The notes under the pieces were generated by a model. It saw nothing but the letters and a program-made list of their open reading frames with translations. It made no database searches and was not told the DNA's origin. Shown here in pieces: positions 32,731-45,318 of a stretch of 64,000 nucleotides of DNA; position 1 is the first letter of the stretch, and every line of letters begins with the position of its first letter. Made by a program: the position numbers and the translations under genes. Source of the DNA: Cymodocea nodosa (taxonomy: Eukaryota > Streptophyta > Magnoliopsida > Alismatales > Cymodoceaceae); NCBI GenBank assembly GCA_036874045.1, contig CM072337.1, positions 8,122,001 to 8,186,000 of the forward strand. The letters are read 5' to 3'.

Positions 32731-34228
32731 TAAGTTAGAGTTTTGTTTGTATAGAGGTCACGTGAGAACTCATTAAGTTAGAGGCTTAAAGGTTAAAATA
32801 GGTCACGTGATAACTCGTTAAGTTAGTGAGTAAAAGAAGAGACGAACTCGTTAAGTTAGTGTTATACACGTGGTGAAATTATAAGTTACGAATGTTGTAT
32901 TGTATCATGTGAGGTGCACATGTTTAACTCCTTAAGTTAACATAACTAAACGCGTTGAGTTGCTATATTGAACACTAAGGCAACGTGTTAGGTTAGCGTT
33001 ATAAACTTAAGTTGTTATTTTTGCACGTGGTAAAATTCTTATTATAAAAACATTTGTTTATTACTGAATCAGTGAGTTAATGTTTTTCGGAGACTTACAA
33101 TTGTAACTATCCGAAAGGTAACTTAAGTCATGTTTTCAGGTCTTGATACGTGTCTCACTAGTTTTATAATATAAAGAGTATTTCAGTGACTTACATCCGT
33201 AACTATCCGAAACTTAAACAGCTTTCGGTGAGTTATCGTTTAACCTTCCGAAAGAAAGGTTAAGCTGGTTCGTTGAGTTATCATAACACAACGGAGATGG
33301 TTCGTTGAGATAGCATAACACCATGAACTTAGTTCGTTGAGTTAGCTACAATACTTGTCACATGAAATGGCACATGGTGAACTCGTTAAGTTAGAAACGT
33401 TAAGTTATATATATATACTTGTGTTACTCGTTTAGTTAACATTAAAGTAACGACTTCTTATTACACTAATGAAAAGCTTTTGGACGATAAAGTTTATTTT
33501 GCAGGAAATTTTTCAGAGATCCAAGACTGATGATTAAAGGAAATTTGAAATATAAACGTGGGTTGGAACGTGTGTGTTTCGATGAAGGAAAAAGAAAAGA
33601 CGTGGAGAAGTGGAAAACTGGTAGTGATTAAACGTGGAGGATATGCATGAAATGAAGATACAGTATAAAAGGCATAGAGTTCTCGTTGATCAAACCATCC
33701 TTGCACACAAAAAGAAAAATCTTTTCAAGGATCAAACCATTCCTGCACACCAAAAGAAAAATCTTTTTTAGGGATCAAAAACACCTTCTCGGGCAAAATC
33801 TCTCAAGTGGAAGAAAATTCAATGAAGCATAAAAAGGTAAGATTTTCGTCATTGAAGATTTGAAGTATCAGAAGAAAGCAAATTTGGTGAAGCATAGAAA
33901 GACAAGATATTTGTCATTGAAGAATTGCTGAAGAAGAAAGAAGAAGAAGAAAGATCTCAAACAGGGAGAAATGTTTTAAATTCCGCAAATTAGTTTTCTT
34001 TGTTTGTAGTTATGAAATTGTATAGATGATACATGGTATCGAGTTATAATTGCATCTACAATTTCTGAGGAGAATTGAATTGTATATTGTAATTGAAACC
34101 TTGAATAAAAATGATTTTATGAAAACAATGTCTCGACTTGTTTTTGAGTTTTAAAGTTTCAATTATATTTCAGAAAATATTAAAGATACACAATTCACCC
34201 CCCTCTTATGTAGTCATACGATCTTACA
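32731..34228 (+). repeat. 5' LTR of copia D, 5'-truncated
   Basis: Relative to LTR C it lacks about the first 285 bp and begins within CTCGTTAAGTTAGAG. It carries CGTTAAGTTA, CGTTGAGTTA and CGGTGAGTTA motifs with CACGTG, a TATAAAAGG box at 33664-33672, and ends GATCTTACA. The junction with gypsy H (CTC or CTCT) shows short microhomology. Confidence 0.8.
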
Positions 34229-34230
34229 AG

Positions 34231-34243
34231 TGGTATTAGAGCC
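34231..34243 (+). promoter_or_regulatory. Primer-binding site of copia D (tRNA-Met type)
   Basis: TGGTATTAGAGCC lies two bases after the LTR end. It is one transition away from the canonical TGGTATCAGAGCC. Confidence 0.85.
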
Positions 34244-34427
34244 TTGTTAATAATCTTTGATATAAAATCTATACCAACTTATTTAATATCATTGCTTATT
34301 CTACCTTCTTTGTTTTTAAATAGAAATTAATATCTGAGCATAAGTTTAACTTTCTTGATTTAAGACTCAAGTTGTTTTAAAGTTTTAGACTGTTTAAAAT
34401 CAAATAGGTTGAAAAATCTAAGGTAAG

Positions 34428-36686
34428 ATGGCTATTGGAAATGGTAATTTTTCTTTATATGAAGGCCAAAATCTTAATCGTCCTCCTTTATTTGATGGAA
34501 TACATTTTGAATATTGGAAATATAGGATGACTGTTTTTCTTCAAAGTATAGATCATAAGTTGTGGTTCATGATTTCTAAACCATATACTCCGTTAACTAC
34601 TCTTTATAATACTTGGACAATTTCTGAAATAGAAAATGAAACTTTGAATGCTAAGGGCTTAAATATTTTATTTTGTGCATTGAGTTATGAACAGTTCAGT
34701 AAAGTGTCAGTATATAAATCTACTTATGAGGTGTGGCATGCATTAGAAGTTTCACATGAAGGTACTTCTCAAGTTAAAGAGACCAAAATAAACATGTTGA
34801 TTCATAAGTATGAACTCTTTAAGATGCATGAAGACGAAAATATTTCTGAGATGTTTTTCAGATTTCTTGATATCATAAACTCTTTAAAATGTTTAGGAAA
34901 GAATTTTGAACAAAAGGATTTGGTGAGGAAAATTCTAAGATCCTTAAGTTCTAAATGGTCTTAGAAAGTAACATCAATTAAGGAATCACGAGATTTAAAT
35001 GTTTATACTATGAATGAACTTATAGGAAATTTAACAGCTTATGAAGTTCAATTAAATGAATCACTGAGTCACAACAAACTAAAAATGAAGAAAGAAATGG
35101 CCTTCAAAATTAATTCAGATTCTGATATATCTACTGATTCTGACGAGGATTTGATTTTGTTGACTAGGAAATTCAAGAAAGCATGGAAAGCTAGGAAACA
35201 GCAAAGGAATAAAAATGATAAACCCTCAACGTCAAAATCACTGAATGACAAGAATTCTTCATCTAGAAAGTATGTATGTTACAACTGTAAGAAACCTGGA
35301 CATCTTTCTCCAGATTGTCCTATGAGGAAAAATGAAAAGCAAAGTAGGACAAATCAGAAGAAGACGACTTAGAAAACTCAAAAAAAGTTTTACAAGAAAA
35401 AGGTTTTGAAGGTCACTTGGGATGACATGTCTGAAGAGTCTGAATCTGAGGAATCAGCATCAAAATCTTCACATTCAAAAGGAGAACAAGAGTTAGAAGA
35501 CGTTGCTCATGTGTGCTTCATGGCAGATGAGTCTGAGATAATATCTGATCATAAAAGTCATTCAGATTTCAACTTTGATGAATTATTATGTGCTTATCAT
35601 GCATTATTACAAAAACTTAAAGTATGTAAACTGGAAAATAAGAATATTAGAAAATCTTCATCCATTGTGGAAGAAGAAAATTGTTTCTTGTCTACTACAT
35701 TAGAAAAGTTTAAATGTGATAATGAAAATCATGCTAGAGATTTGCAAAAATTTAGATTTAATGAATGTATCTTGCATGAACAAGTACAGAATATAAATGC
35801 TGAAAAATTAAAGATAGAATCTGAAAATGAAATGTTGAGAAATAATATAAATGAACTTGAATTAGAGATAGATAAATTAAAACTAAGAGAGCAAGATTTA
35901 AATTCTACCATTGAGAAATGTAATTTAAGTCAAATTAAGTTAGACAAACTAACTAGTACCCCTGTCGTGTTTTATAAATTTGGCTTAGGATTTGATTATC
36001 TTGAATATCCTGAATCTCAAGCCAATAAAGGATTTATTAGTTGCAGTTCAAGTAAATCTAAGACTAAAATTCCTTTTATTATGAAACAAGGTAATAAATA
36101 TGTAGAAGTAGGTACTTTAAGGGATGAATCATGCAGTAATAATATAAATCATTGTGATTTGTCAAATTGTACTTCTAACATGACTATAAATGTTTCTAAA
36201 AATCTTGTTTCTTGTTCTGGAAATTCAGTTTCTAATGTTTCTAAAATTTCAGACAATTGTAGTAAACTGAAAATTCAGAAACCTGAGCATGTAATTCAAT
36301 ACACTAGTATTAGACCAATTACTCATTTTGAATGTGATAAAACTAAAAATTCTTGTGTAGAAAAAGATTTTGTATGTACGGAAAATGTTAATACAAGTAC
36401 AAAATCTTGGTATGAACTTACTGAAATGTATAAGCATGACCAAAATAAATTAGCATATGATAAAAATCTGTTTGGTCTTGATTATACTACATCTGAAAAC
36501 AAAAAGAATGATTGTAAAAGCAATAATGCTATATGTGAGTATGAAGCTAATGATAAATCAATAGTACTTAAAACTAATAAGAATATAAATGATAATGTTA
36601 AACTATTTTTAAACAAAAAGAAGAAATATGCGTTTAATGAACTTGGTCCTCAACAACATTGGGTACCAAGAAAAAGTTTTTCTTAG
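34428..36686 (+). pseudogene. Copia D gag polyprotein (UBN2-like)
   Basis: The ATG at 34428 opens MAIGNGNFSLYEGQNLNRPP. A UBN2-like capsid region runs to about 35050, then a CCHC knuckle CYNCKKPGHLSPDC (35277-35318), an acidic segment, a coiled coil (35590-35930) and the YKFGLGFDYLEYPESQANKG-type linker before protease. One frame holds throughout, with TAG stops at 34962, 35370 and 36684. It continues in frame into protease past another TAG at 36696. All four are plausibly former CAG codons. Confidence 0.85.
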
Positions 36687-36698
36687 TTTGTGTTGTAG

Positions 36699-36974
36699 GA
36701 GGAAACAACATCAAAATTGATCTTGGACAGTGGAGCGTCGAGTCACATGACCAGACAGAAAAGTCTATTACAAAATTTTACAAATACCATGAAAGGAAGT
36801 GTAACATTTGGAAACAAAAGCAAAGATAAAATCATAGGTATGGGCAATGTTCAAATAACTCCTACTTGTGTTATTTCGAATGTACTATATGTAGAAAACC
36901 TAGGATTTAATTTGCTGAGTGTCATAAAACTAACTGAAAATGGATATTATGTAGTGTTTGAAGATATTATGTAG
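36699..36974 (+). pseudogene. Copia D aspartic protease, C-terminally cut
   Basis: The active-site motif ILDSGASSHMT (36717-36750) and GNVQITPTCVISNVLYVENLGFN in two blocks identify a copia protease. It is in the gag frame. The domain ends at 36974, where a deletion joins it to late RT. The 18-20 bp GATATTATGTAGTGTTTG is present twice (36943-36960 and 36964-36981) at the junction. Confidence 0.8.
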
Positions 36975-36984
36975 TGTTTGAGAT

Positions 36985-37962
36985 GGTAAAGATCAGATTG
37001 TTGTTCAAATACACGTGGATGATATAATCTTTGGAGCAACCTCTGATAAGTTGATAGAAATATTCTCTAAAGAGATGACTAATCAGTTTTAAATGAGTAT
37101 GATAGGAGAACTTTCATATTTTCTAAGACTTCAAATTAAGCAAATGGATAAAGGTATATTTTTAAATCAGGAAAAATATGCAGATGAAATGCTTAAGAAA
37201 TTTAATTTTAATGATACAAGGATTCGAAGAACTCCTATGAGTACTACTTTAAAGTTAGATATTGATGACATAGGAAAATCTATAGATCAAAGAAAATATA
37301 GAAGTATGATTGGTTCTTTACTTTATTTGACTACTAGTAGACCTGATATTATGTTTGCTGTGTGTGTTTGTACTAGATTTCAATCTAATCCTAAAGAATC
37401 ACACTTAATTGCAGTTAAAAGAATATTTAGATATATACAAGGAACTAAAAATTTCAGACTGTATTATTCTAAGGATAGTTCAATAGATCTTATAGGATAT
37501 ATTGATGCTGATTAGGTAGGATCTTAATCTGATAGAAAGAGTACCAGTGGCACATGTCAATTATTGAGAAATAATTTGGTGTCATGGTTTAGTAAAAAGC
37601 AAAACTGTGTAATACTTTCTACTATAGAAGCTGAATATGTTGCTGCTGCACTGTGTTGCACTCAGATTCTGTGGATAAGGCAAACTTTAGAAGATTTTGG
37701 ATTATCTTATGATACAACTGAGATTTATTGTGATAGTAGTTCTGCAATAAATCTTTCCAAAAATCCTGTGTTACATTCAAGAGCAAAGCATATAGAGGTT
37801 AGACATCATTTTCTAAGAGATAATGTAATTAAAGGAAAAATTAAATTAGAATTTGTGTCTAGTAAAAATCAATTAGTTGATATATTTACAAAACCTCTAG
37901 ATGAAAATACATTCTGCAACATTAGATTAAATTTAGGTATTTGTAGGCTATGTGATGTGTAA
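36985..37962 (+). pseudogene. Copia D RT C-terminus and RNase H
   Basis: It starts inside RT at the catalytic HVDDIIFGAT (37009-37040) and continues through GELSYFLRLQIKQ, YRSMIGSLLYLTTSRPDI and the RNase H part (SWFSKKQNCVILSTIEAEYV, YCDSSSAINLSKNP, RAKHIEVRHHFLRD, DIFTKPLD). Stops: 37090 TAA, 37514 TAG and one at about 37526. Integrase and about the first two thirds of RT are missing. The frame differs from that of gag-protease. Confidence 0.85.
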
Positions 37963-39555
37963 AATGCTTAAACTCCACATAAAAAGATAAATATTATTGA
38001 TGATGTCGTCCACCTCATAGATATTATATACTTATTATAAATATCTAAAGTAATATCTAAACTGCTGCTTAAGATACTATGTATTTATTGTAAAATCATA
38101 GTAGTATCTTATTGATTTTAAGTAGTTTATCAATTTTAATGGTTTTTACGATTTTAAGTGGAAATGTAAATGAAAAACATTAAATACTTCTGACATTCTG
38201 AAATTTTGATTAAATGTTTTCTTTGAATAAAGGAAAATGCATATGATCATGCATAAATTTGACTTAATTGATTAAACTTGTAGAATAAGTTATATGTCAC
38301 TCATCTTAAATTGTTAATCAAAAGTATAAGCTTATTGAAACTGATTCATATTCTCAGTACAATCATAGAAGTAAAAATTGTATGAGATTTGTGTTTTATT
38401 GCATCTGTATTAATGGAATACATATATACTATGCTTAAAATGAAAAGTGCTTACAAAGTGGAAATCTTTGAGAGTTTATTGATTAGTTTGATCACGAGCC
38501 TTTTGTACTTGAGTAGATAGGTATGTAAGGATTGTTATCCTAAAAAAGGATTCTTTAAATTTGGCAACCTAAGGTCCTGATCTGATATGAGATTATTGAC
38601 TAAAAGCTCATTACATAGGTACATTAGAAAGCTCTTGTATGATTCAAGCTTTCCAAACTAACTTTTAAAGAAAATTTTCATTATTCACTATTTTGAAAAA
38701 AAAAAAAAAAATGTTGTTTCATTAATTACAAATATCTTTGAATCGCAAATAGTTTCTACCAATATGACTATTGATTTATTGAATCAACATTAGTACTTTT
38801 GAAAACGTTTATTTGAGATACATTCTTTTATTCTCCTTGAATTAATCACATTGAGTTCAAAGTTGTGTTTTGATTCATATACAGTAGGAATTGATTCTGG
38901 AAATCATTTTTGATGATGTTAGGATAACGGAAGTCTCTGAAAAGAAAATTTAAAAGTATAGTTATACTTAACATCTATTGTCACTACAAGTATATTTTGT
39001 ATGTTGATTGAATATATTTGAAGTATATTTGTAGGGGGAGGATTTACAATGTCAAAAATAGATTAATATATTTTAGAATACAACTCTCTGTTAATCTGAA
39101 TTAATGTCTTCTTCAAATCTTGATGAAATAATTTAAAAAGACAAATAAACTATTTTAGATTCAAAAGACAAAATGTTCAAATAGTTTACAATGTTCTCAA
39201 GATAATGTTAAGTTTAGCATGTGTGTTGTTTTCAGAACGTTTCAGTTGGAAGTATTCGAAAATTGTTTTGTGTACTACCAAGACGTTATGTTAGATAAGG
39301 TAACGTGTAAAAATGCCTCTAGATAGCATTTTACTCGTTAGGTTAGTTAACTCAACGAGTTATACTTGAATATTTCGGGTACCTTGATTGGATAAACTTT
39401 ATTCAATATTTATTTAATTTCTAAACCCGACTTCTCTTCACGTTGAGTTATATGCCTAAAAACCCTATTTAAACACTTATTACACGGGCACTTAGGTTAT
39501 TTGTAAACTTTGTCAAGAAAATCTTTCCCGCTTGTTGTTGTTACAACCTGCGACG
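37963..39555 (+). other. Copia D pol-ORF3 spacer with internal promoter
   Basis: AT-rich noncoding sequence of about 1.6 kb. It contains a GGGGGAGG tract (39032-39041), conserved in J at 60899-60908. An inverted pair CTCGTTAGGTTAG/TAACTCAACGAG lies near 39347-39372, CGTTGAGTTA at 39441-39450, and a TATTTAAA box at 39466-39473, 90 bp before the ORF3 ATG at 39556. The same box and spacing occur in J. No ORF. Confidence 0.6.
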
Positions 39556-41822
39556 ATGGTCTCCAAGTTCTACAATGGTCGTAGCTAAGGAAAAGGCAAA
39601 AGCAGAAGAGATGCAAAAGGAAAAGAAATAGAGAATGATGAAGTTCCACGTACTTGGTTCAAGAAAATATTTCGAGTGGACAAAAGGTTAGTAGAACTTT
39701 ATAGTGAATATTTCTTTCTTGAAGGTATACTAATTGAAGTTAGACAAGAACTTCAACATACTGATGCAAATATTACATACATGGGGATTCGTAGTAAATT
39801 TGATAGAGAATACAGAATGAAATGTGTTGAGATTGCATTTTTGGAATAGTATGCAAAATATTTGGAAAAAGGTGTAGGTTCATCAAATAGAACTCCTCAA
39901 ACTCCTATAAACGATACAAGACTACATGCATTTGAGGAAGAGCATGAATCAGCTATCCCTACTCCTTTATATTCCAAACAAGTAGAATCAGATATTGTTG
40001 TAGACAAAACAAAAGTTGTCAATCTTCGAAAGGCTGTTGCAATAGAAAGTGCCTTAGAAAAATTAAAGCAGAAAACTTTTATGGAGCAATTTGAAAAGAA
40101 AACAGCAATACTTGAAAAGGAGAAACACAAATGTTATAGAAGAAGGAAAGTCAGAAAAATTATGTCTAAGAAAACAAAGTCTATTGAAAAAGGAAAATCA
40201 GATAAAAATTTATTTCCAAAGGACAATGTATGTCTAGACATTGTACATTATTGTGCATCTGATAAACTCAGCAGTTCCGAACACATTGAAACTGATGAAG
40301 ATAATGAGACTTTATTTTCCCTTGCTAGAAAGCTTGAGAAGAAATACAAGTCAAATATGAGCTCAAGTTTTTTTATTAGTATAAGTCTTGATGATGCAGA
40401 TATTGATACATCAAAGTATCAGGCACCTGATATTGAACAAGTTATTGTAGATATAATTGACAATGTTGAAGCATTAACTAGTTCATAGGATGAATTGTCT
40501 GGAGTAGCAGATATTGATAATGCTAAGACTCCAAAAGAGCTAAAAGTTAACCAGCCTTCTACAGAACCTATAGAAGCAGAGTCTGAGAATTCACAGCATG
40601 AATCAATGGAAATATCTATTGAACAAAATGAACAATTACAGACAGATACACCGACTGTAGAATTCGTGGAAAAATTGAACTCTGAACATTCTATAGAGAC
40701 TGAATAGATGAATGTTGAGCATATTGACAATGTTCTTAACACTATTAAAGCTGAAGAATCAAGCTTACCTAAGCAGCTTCAAGATAATATTTTGGAAGAG
40801 GAACAACATGACATTCATTTTGAAGAAGAGGTTCCTGAAGATGAATTAAACTCTAAATCACGGCTTCAGGTATCACATTCTTTGTGTACAATATTACAAA
40901 TTCAAGGTAATACAATTCATTTTAGATCTGAAGAAGCATTGCAAAAATACAATAATCTGATTACATGTCAGATTCTGCATGCTCGTCCAATAAAATTCAG
41001 AAATTTGATGGAAATAAGAGATCTGTTTGAGTTTCAAGGCCTCGTTAAATTCTTGCCAGTAGAAACGAAATGGAAGCAATACATAGAGCTTATTACAGCT
41101 TTTTATAGCAATCTGGTTAAGAATGGAAATTTTCTAAAAACTCAAACAAATGAACAGGAGTTTATATTGTCTCCTGAGTTAATTTTTGAAGTGTTAGGAT
41201 TAAAGAATGAAGGTGTTGTTGTTACCAACAGATTTGACATGATAAGACAATTGGAATGGAACATTCAGTCTTTATCAAAAATTCCAGATGTATATTCTGA
41301 AATGAGATTAATGGAAAATCTGAATGCAGAGGCAAGGTTTATTGCAAATATATTGCATGCAAATTTATTTCAGAGAGTTGGACAGAATTTGGAAGTCAGC
41401 AGAAGCTGTTTATATGCAGTTATGGCTTGCTGAATAGAATTCAAATAAATTGGTTTGATGTATTTATGTCTCAACTACAGCATATGAGTTCAAAGTTATT
41501 TTATGGTGATGCTGTAAGTAGAATCCTTGCAAGCCCATTGACTTTATCCGACTGGCCCTCTGAAACTAAAGGCATGAGAGCATTTAGTGTCAAAGATTTG
41601 CAAAAATTCCAGGCCATGCATAAACCTCAACGACAACAACAACAATAACCTAATACAGACCATATACAACAACAACAACATAGTTATTCAATTCAAGCAG
41701 AACACTAAACCCAGCTACCTCCTGACTTAGATGTAGTGCTTAACGACATCAGAAATGATATTAGGCATCTAGGAGATAAAATATGTAATGCTATAAGTGA
41801 TATACTTAGGAGGGGTCGATAA
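39556..41822 (+). pseudogene. ORF3 of copia D
   Basis: About 755 codons, beginning MVSKFYNGRS in a basic start, then a helical region (VDKRLVELYSEYFFLEGIL), an acidic middle, and the conserved C-terminal domain: RDLFEFQGLVKFLP, AFYSNLVKNG, VLGLKNEG, NAEARFIANILHANLFQR, RIQINWFDVF, SSKLFYGD, then a glutamine run and an amphipathic end (NDIRHLGDKICNAISDILRR). Stops at about 39586, 39847, 40486 and 40705 are TAG or TAA. A 1-bp deletion near 41417 shifts the frame. Role unknown; there is no signal peptide or membrane segment. Homologous to ORF3 of gypsy F and H. Confidence 0.75.
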
Positions 41823-41998
41823 CTGTTTTTGTTTGTTTCTGAATACAAAATGTAATGTTTGTATTACTTGTTTGATTCATTGAACAATACATTTTTCTGT
41901 AAATGTGTTCAATTATTATTCTTGTTTACAGGAATCGTTGTTGTAATTCTCTTATATATGTATATATATTCTCTGTAATTATCTTTTTGATTAATGAC

Positions 41999-42318
41999 AA
42001 AAAGGGGGAGAAATATTATAAAAAGATGATTATGATCTTAATTGCATATATATACTATAAAAGGAGATGCTATTGAATGGTTATTGTAATCTGATAGAAG
42101 ATAATTAGAAAACTGATACTTATATAATTATTGACATCTAAGAAGTTTTAGTTCTGAGAGGTAAAATTTACACAAACAATAGAAATAAGCTTAAGTGAAC
42201 TTAAGTCAACAAACAAGTTTGTTGAATTAAAAGTTAACCCAACGAAGGTGCTTTGTTGAGTTAAACATATTTCATAATTGATTTAATATGGTTTTGTCAT
42301 CATCAAAATGGGGGACAT
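41999..42318 (+). promoter_or_regulatory. Two polypurine tracts of copia D
   Basis: AAAAAGGGGGAGA (41999-42011) lies about 310 bp before the LTR, and AAATGGGGGACAT (42306-42318) directly abuts the LTR start. The adjacent tract is probably the functional plus-strand primer. The upstream one is conserved in J (63819-63831). CGTTGAGTTA-like words lie between them (about 42220-42265). Confidence 0.7.
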
Positions 42319-44040
42319 TGTTGAGTATTTTTGTTTTGATGATGTGTGTTGAATGAAAATAATCATATTTGCTCAATTACTATTGCTTGTGAAAAGAAAT
42401 TAAAATCATCAATTAATACAGAAAAAACTTACTGATATAAATACTTGTCTGTATTGGATCTGAAGTTAATAACTAGTCATTTCGTTGCATTAATTTTTCA
42501 TTTAGCTAAACGTTAAGTTAACGTGTGGTTTTATTGAAAAGCATGATTTGTTTTAAAGTTATATCTTCTATATCATGAACAGTGCACGTTTAGAAAACTC
42601 GTTAAGTTAGAGTATTGTTTGTATAGAGGTCACGTGAGAACTCGTTAAGTTAGAGGCTTAAAGGTTAAAATAGGTCACGTGATAACTTGTTAAGTTAGTG
42701 AGTAAAAGAAGAGACAAACTCGTTAAGTTAGTGTTATACACATGGTGAAATTATAAGTTACAAATGTTGTATTGTATCACGTGAGGTGCACATGTTTAAC
42801 TCGTTAAGTTAACATAACTAAACGCATTGAGTTGCTATATTGAACACTAAGGCAACGTGTTAGGTTAGCGTTATAAACTTAAGTTGTTATTTTTGCACGT
42901 GGTAAAATTCTTATTATAAAAACATTTGTTATTATTGAATCGGTGAGTTAAAGTTTTTCAGAGACTTACAGTCGTAAATATCCGAAAGGTAACTTAAGTC
43001 ATGTTTTTAGGTCTTGACACGTGCCTCACTAGTTTTATATTATAAAGAGTATTTCGGTGACTTACATCTTAACTATCTGAAACTTAAACTGTTTTCGATG
43101 AGTTATCGTTTAACCTTTCGAAAGAAAGGTTAAGTTGGTTCGTTGAGTTGTCATAACACAACGGAGATGGTTCGTTGAGATAGCATAATACCACGGACTT
43201 AGTTCGTTGAGTTAGAAACGTTAAGTTATATATATATACTTGTGTTACTCGTTTAGTTAACATTAATGTAACGACTTCTTATTACACTGATGAAAAACTT
43301 TTGGATGAGAAAGTTTATTTTGCAGGAAATCTTTCAAAGATCCAAGACTGATGGGTAAAGGAAATTCGAAATATAAACGTGGGTTGGAACGTGTGTGTTT
43401 CGATGAAGGAAAAAGAAAAGACGTGGAGAAGTGGAAAATTGGTAGTGATTAAACGTGGAGGATATGCATGAAATGAAGATACAGTATAAAAGGCATAAAG
43501 TTCTCATTGATCAAACCATCCTTGCACACAAAAAGAAAAATCTTTTCAAGGATCAAACCATTCCTGCACATCAAAAGAAAAAGTCTTTTTTAGGGATCAA
43601 AAACACCTTCTCGGGGAAAATCTCTCAAGTGGAAGAAAATTCAGTAAAGCATAAAAAGGTAAGATTTTCGTTACTGAAGATTTGAAGTATCAGAAGAAAG
43701 AAAATTCGATGAAGCATAAAAAGACAAGATATTCGTCACTGAAGAATTGCTGAAGAAGAAAGAAGAAGAAGAAAGATCTCAAATTGGGAGAAATGTTTTA
43801 AATTCCGCAAATTAGTTTTCTCTATTTGTAGTTATGAAATTGTATAGATGATACATGGTATCGAGTTATAATTGCATCTACAATTTCTAAGGAGAATTGA
43901 ATTGTATATTGTAATTGAAACGTTGAATAAAAATGATTTTATGAAAACAATGTCTCGACTTGTTTTTAAAGTTTCAATTATATTTCAGAAAATATTAAAG
44001 ATACACATTTCACCCCCCTCTTGTGTAGCCATACGATCCT
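42319..44040 (+). repeat. 3' LTR of copia D
   Basis: It starts TGTTGAGTATTTTTG and runs to GATCCT, lacking the final few bases (TACA-type end) at the junction with gypsy H. It contains the CGTTAAGTTA array with CACGTG, and TATAAAAGG at 43485-43493. It is colinear with solo LTR C. Confidence 0.85.
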
Positions 44041-45318
44041 TCCTGACTACTTCTTTAAGGTTTGAATTTAATCTCCTCTTAGGAATTCTAACAGGTTTAG
44101 CATTCTCTTATAAATATATGTGGTGATAGCATAAAGTTGAACTTAACCCTTTTATATCAGCCATAGTCTATCCTATTGCTTCTTTATAACTTTTTACTAC
44201 ATCTTTTAATTTAGCTATTTGATCCTCTTTTAAATCTGAAGCAATAATGATTGGACATGTTCGTTTCTCTTCGAGAAATATATAGGTTAATTCAAGAGGT
44301 AAATGTTTTAATTCTAAATGTTGCACATCAGAAGCTAGAGCTCCTAATTGAACATCAACATTTTCTAAATTAATTTCTTCGAGATCTCCTTCTATATTTA
44401 TGCTTTCACTTTCCTCTAAAGTTTTAGAATTGATTTGCCTATTTAATTCTTCTTGAATCACATCATCTAACATATCTTCTTTATCCTCTAAAAAGTCTAT
44501 GGTATGTAAGGACATTTCTAACTCCTCAAACCTTTTTGGTTTGAAAATATTTAATTGAGTATCCTCATTACCATATGCTAACTTCATTACTCTAGTTTTA
44601 CAATTTATAACAGCCCCTGATGTTGCTAAAAATGGCCTTCCCAAAATTAAAGATGTATTACTATTTTTATGCTTAATTTGTTGGGAATTCAAAATTACAA
44701 TATCAATAGGATATCTAAAGTTTTTGATTTTAATTAAGACATCCTCCATTTTTCCTCTAGGGTATCTTATACTTCTATCAGGTAATTGAATAACCGTATT
44801 AGTAGGAGTTAAGCCTTCTAATCCTAAGGATGCAAATATATCACTTGGCATAACATTTATACCTACACCTAAGTCTATTAAGGTTCTTTCTAGAATGATA
44901 TTTCCTATGGTGTATGATATAACAGGGATTCCAAGATCAGATAACTTTTTAGGAATTTGTGGCAAAAATAGGGAACTACTTTGCTTAGCTAAAAAGACCT
45001 TTCTAAGAACCTTTCGCTCTCTTTTCTTAGTACACCAATCCTTCAGAAATTTAGCACAAGGTGGCATTTTCTGCAATAGATCTAACAAAGGAATGTTAAC
45101 TTCTACTTCTTCAAAAATTTCTCTGATTTTTTCTTGTTTTTCAGGTATTGTTTGTTGTAATCTTTCAGGATAGGGTGCTAAAGATTGTGATTTAAAAGAT
45201 TCTTTTTCTTTCATTTGATTTGTTTGATCAATTTTAGTCTCATTTGTAGACTCAGATTGTTCTTCATTGATTTCTAGATTTTCAACTATTACATTTTCAT
45301 TATCATTTTGATTTTTAC
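44041..45318 (-). pseudogene. Aspartic protease region of gypsy H
   Basis: It matches E at 8417-9720: IPLLDLLQKMPPCAKFLKDW, TLIDLGVGINVMPS (protease site), LILGRPFLATSGAV, then DLKEDQIAKLKDVVKSYKEA and the first residues of RT. A TAG at about 44168 sits where TGG is expected. The 5' continuation is at 47047-47791, on the other side of the inserted solo LTR. RT is cut off at 44041 by copia D. Confidence 0.8.

Larger units (their letters stand above)
32731..44040 (+). mobile_element. Copia D (SIRE-like), internally deleted, with ORF3
   Basis: Order: 5'-truncated LTR, primer site, gag, protease fused by deletion to late RT, RNase H, spacer, ORF3, two purine tracts, LTR. It lies inside gypsy H, whose RT region was lost at the insertion point. 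The LTR family is the same as solo LTRs C and 45319-47041. Integrase and most of RT are gone, so the copy is non-autonomous. Confidence 0.85.
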
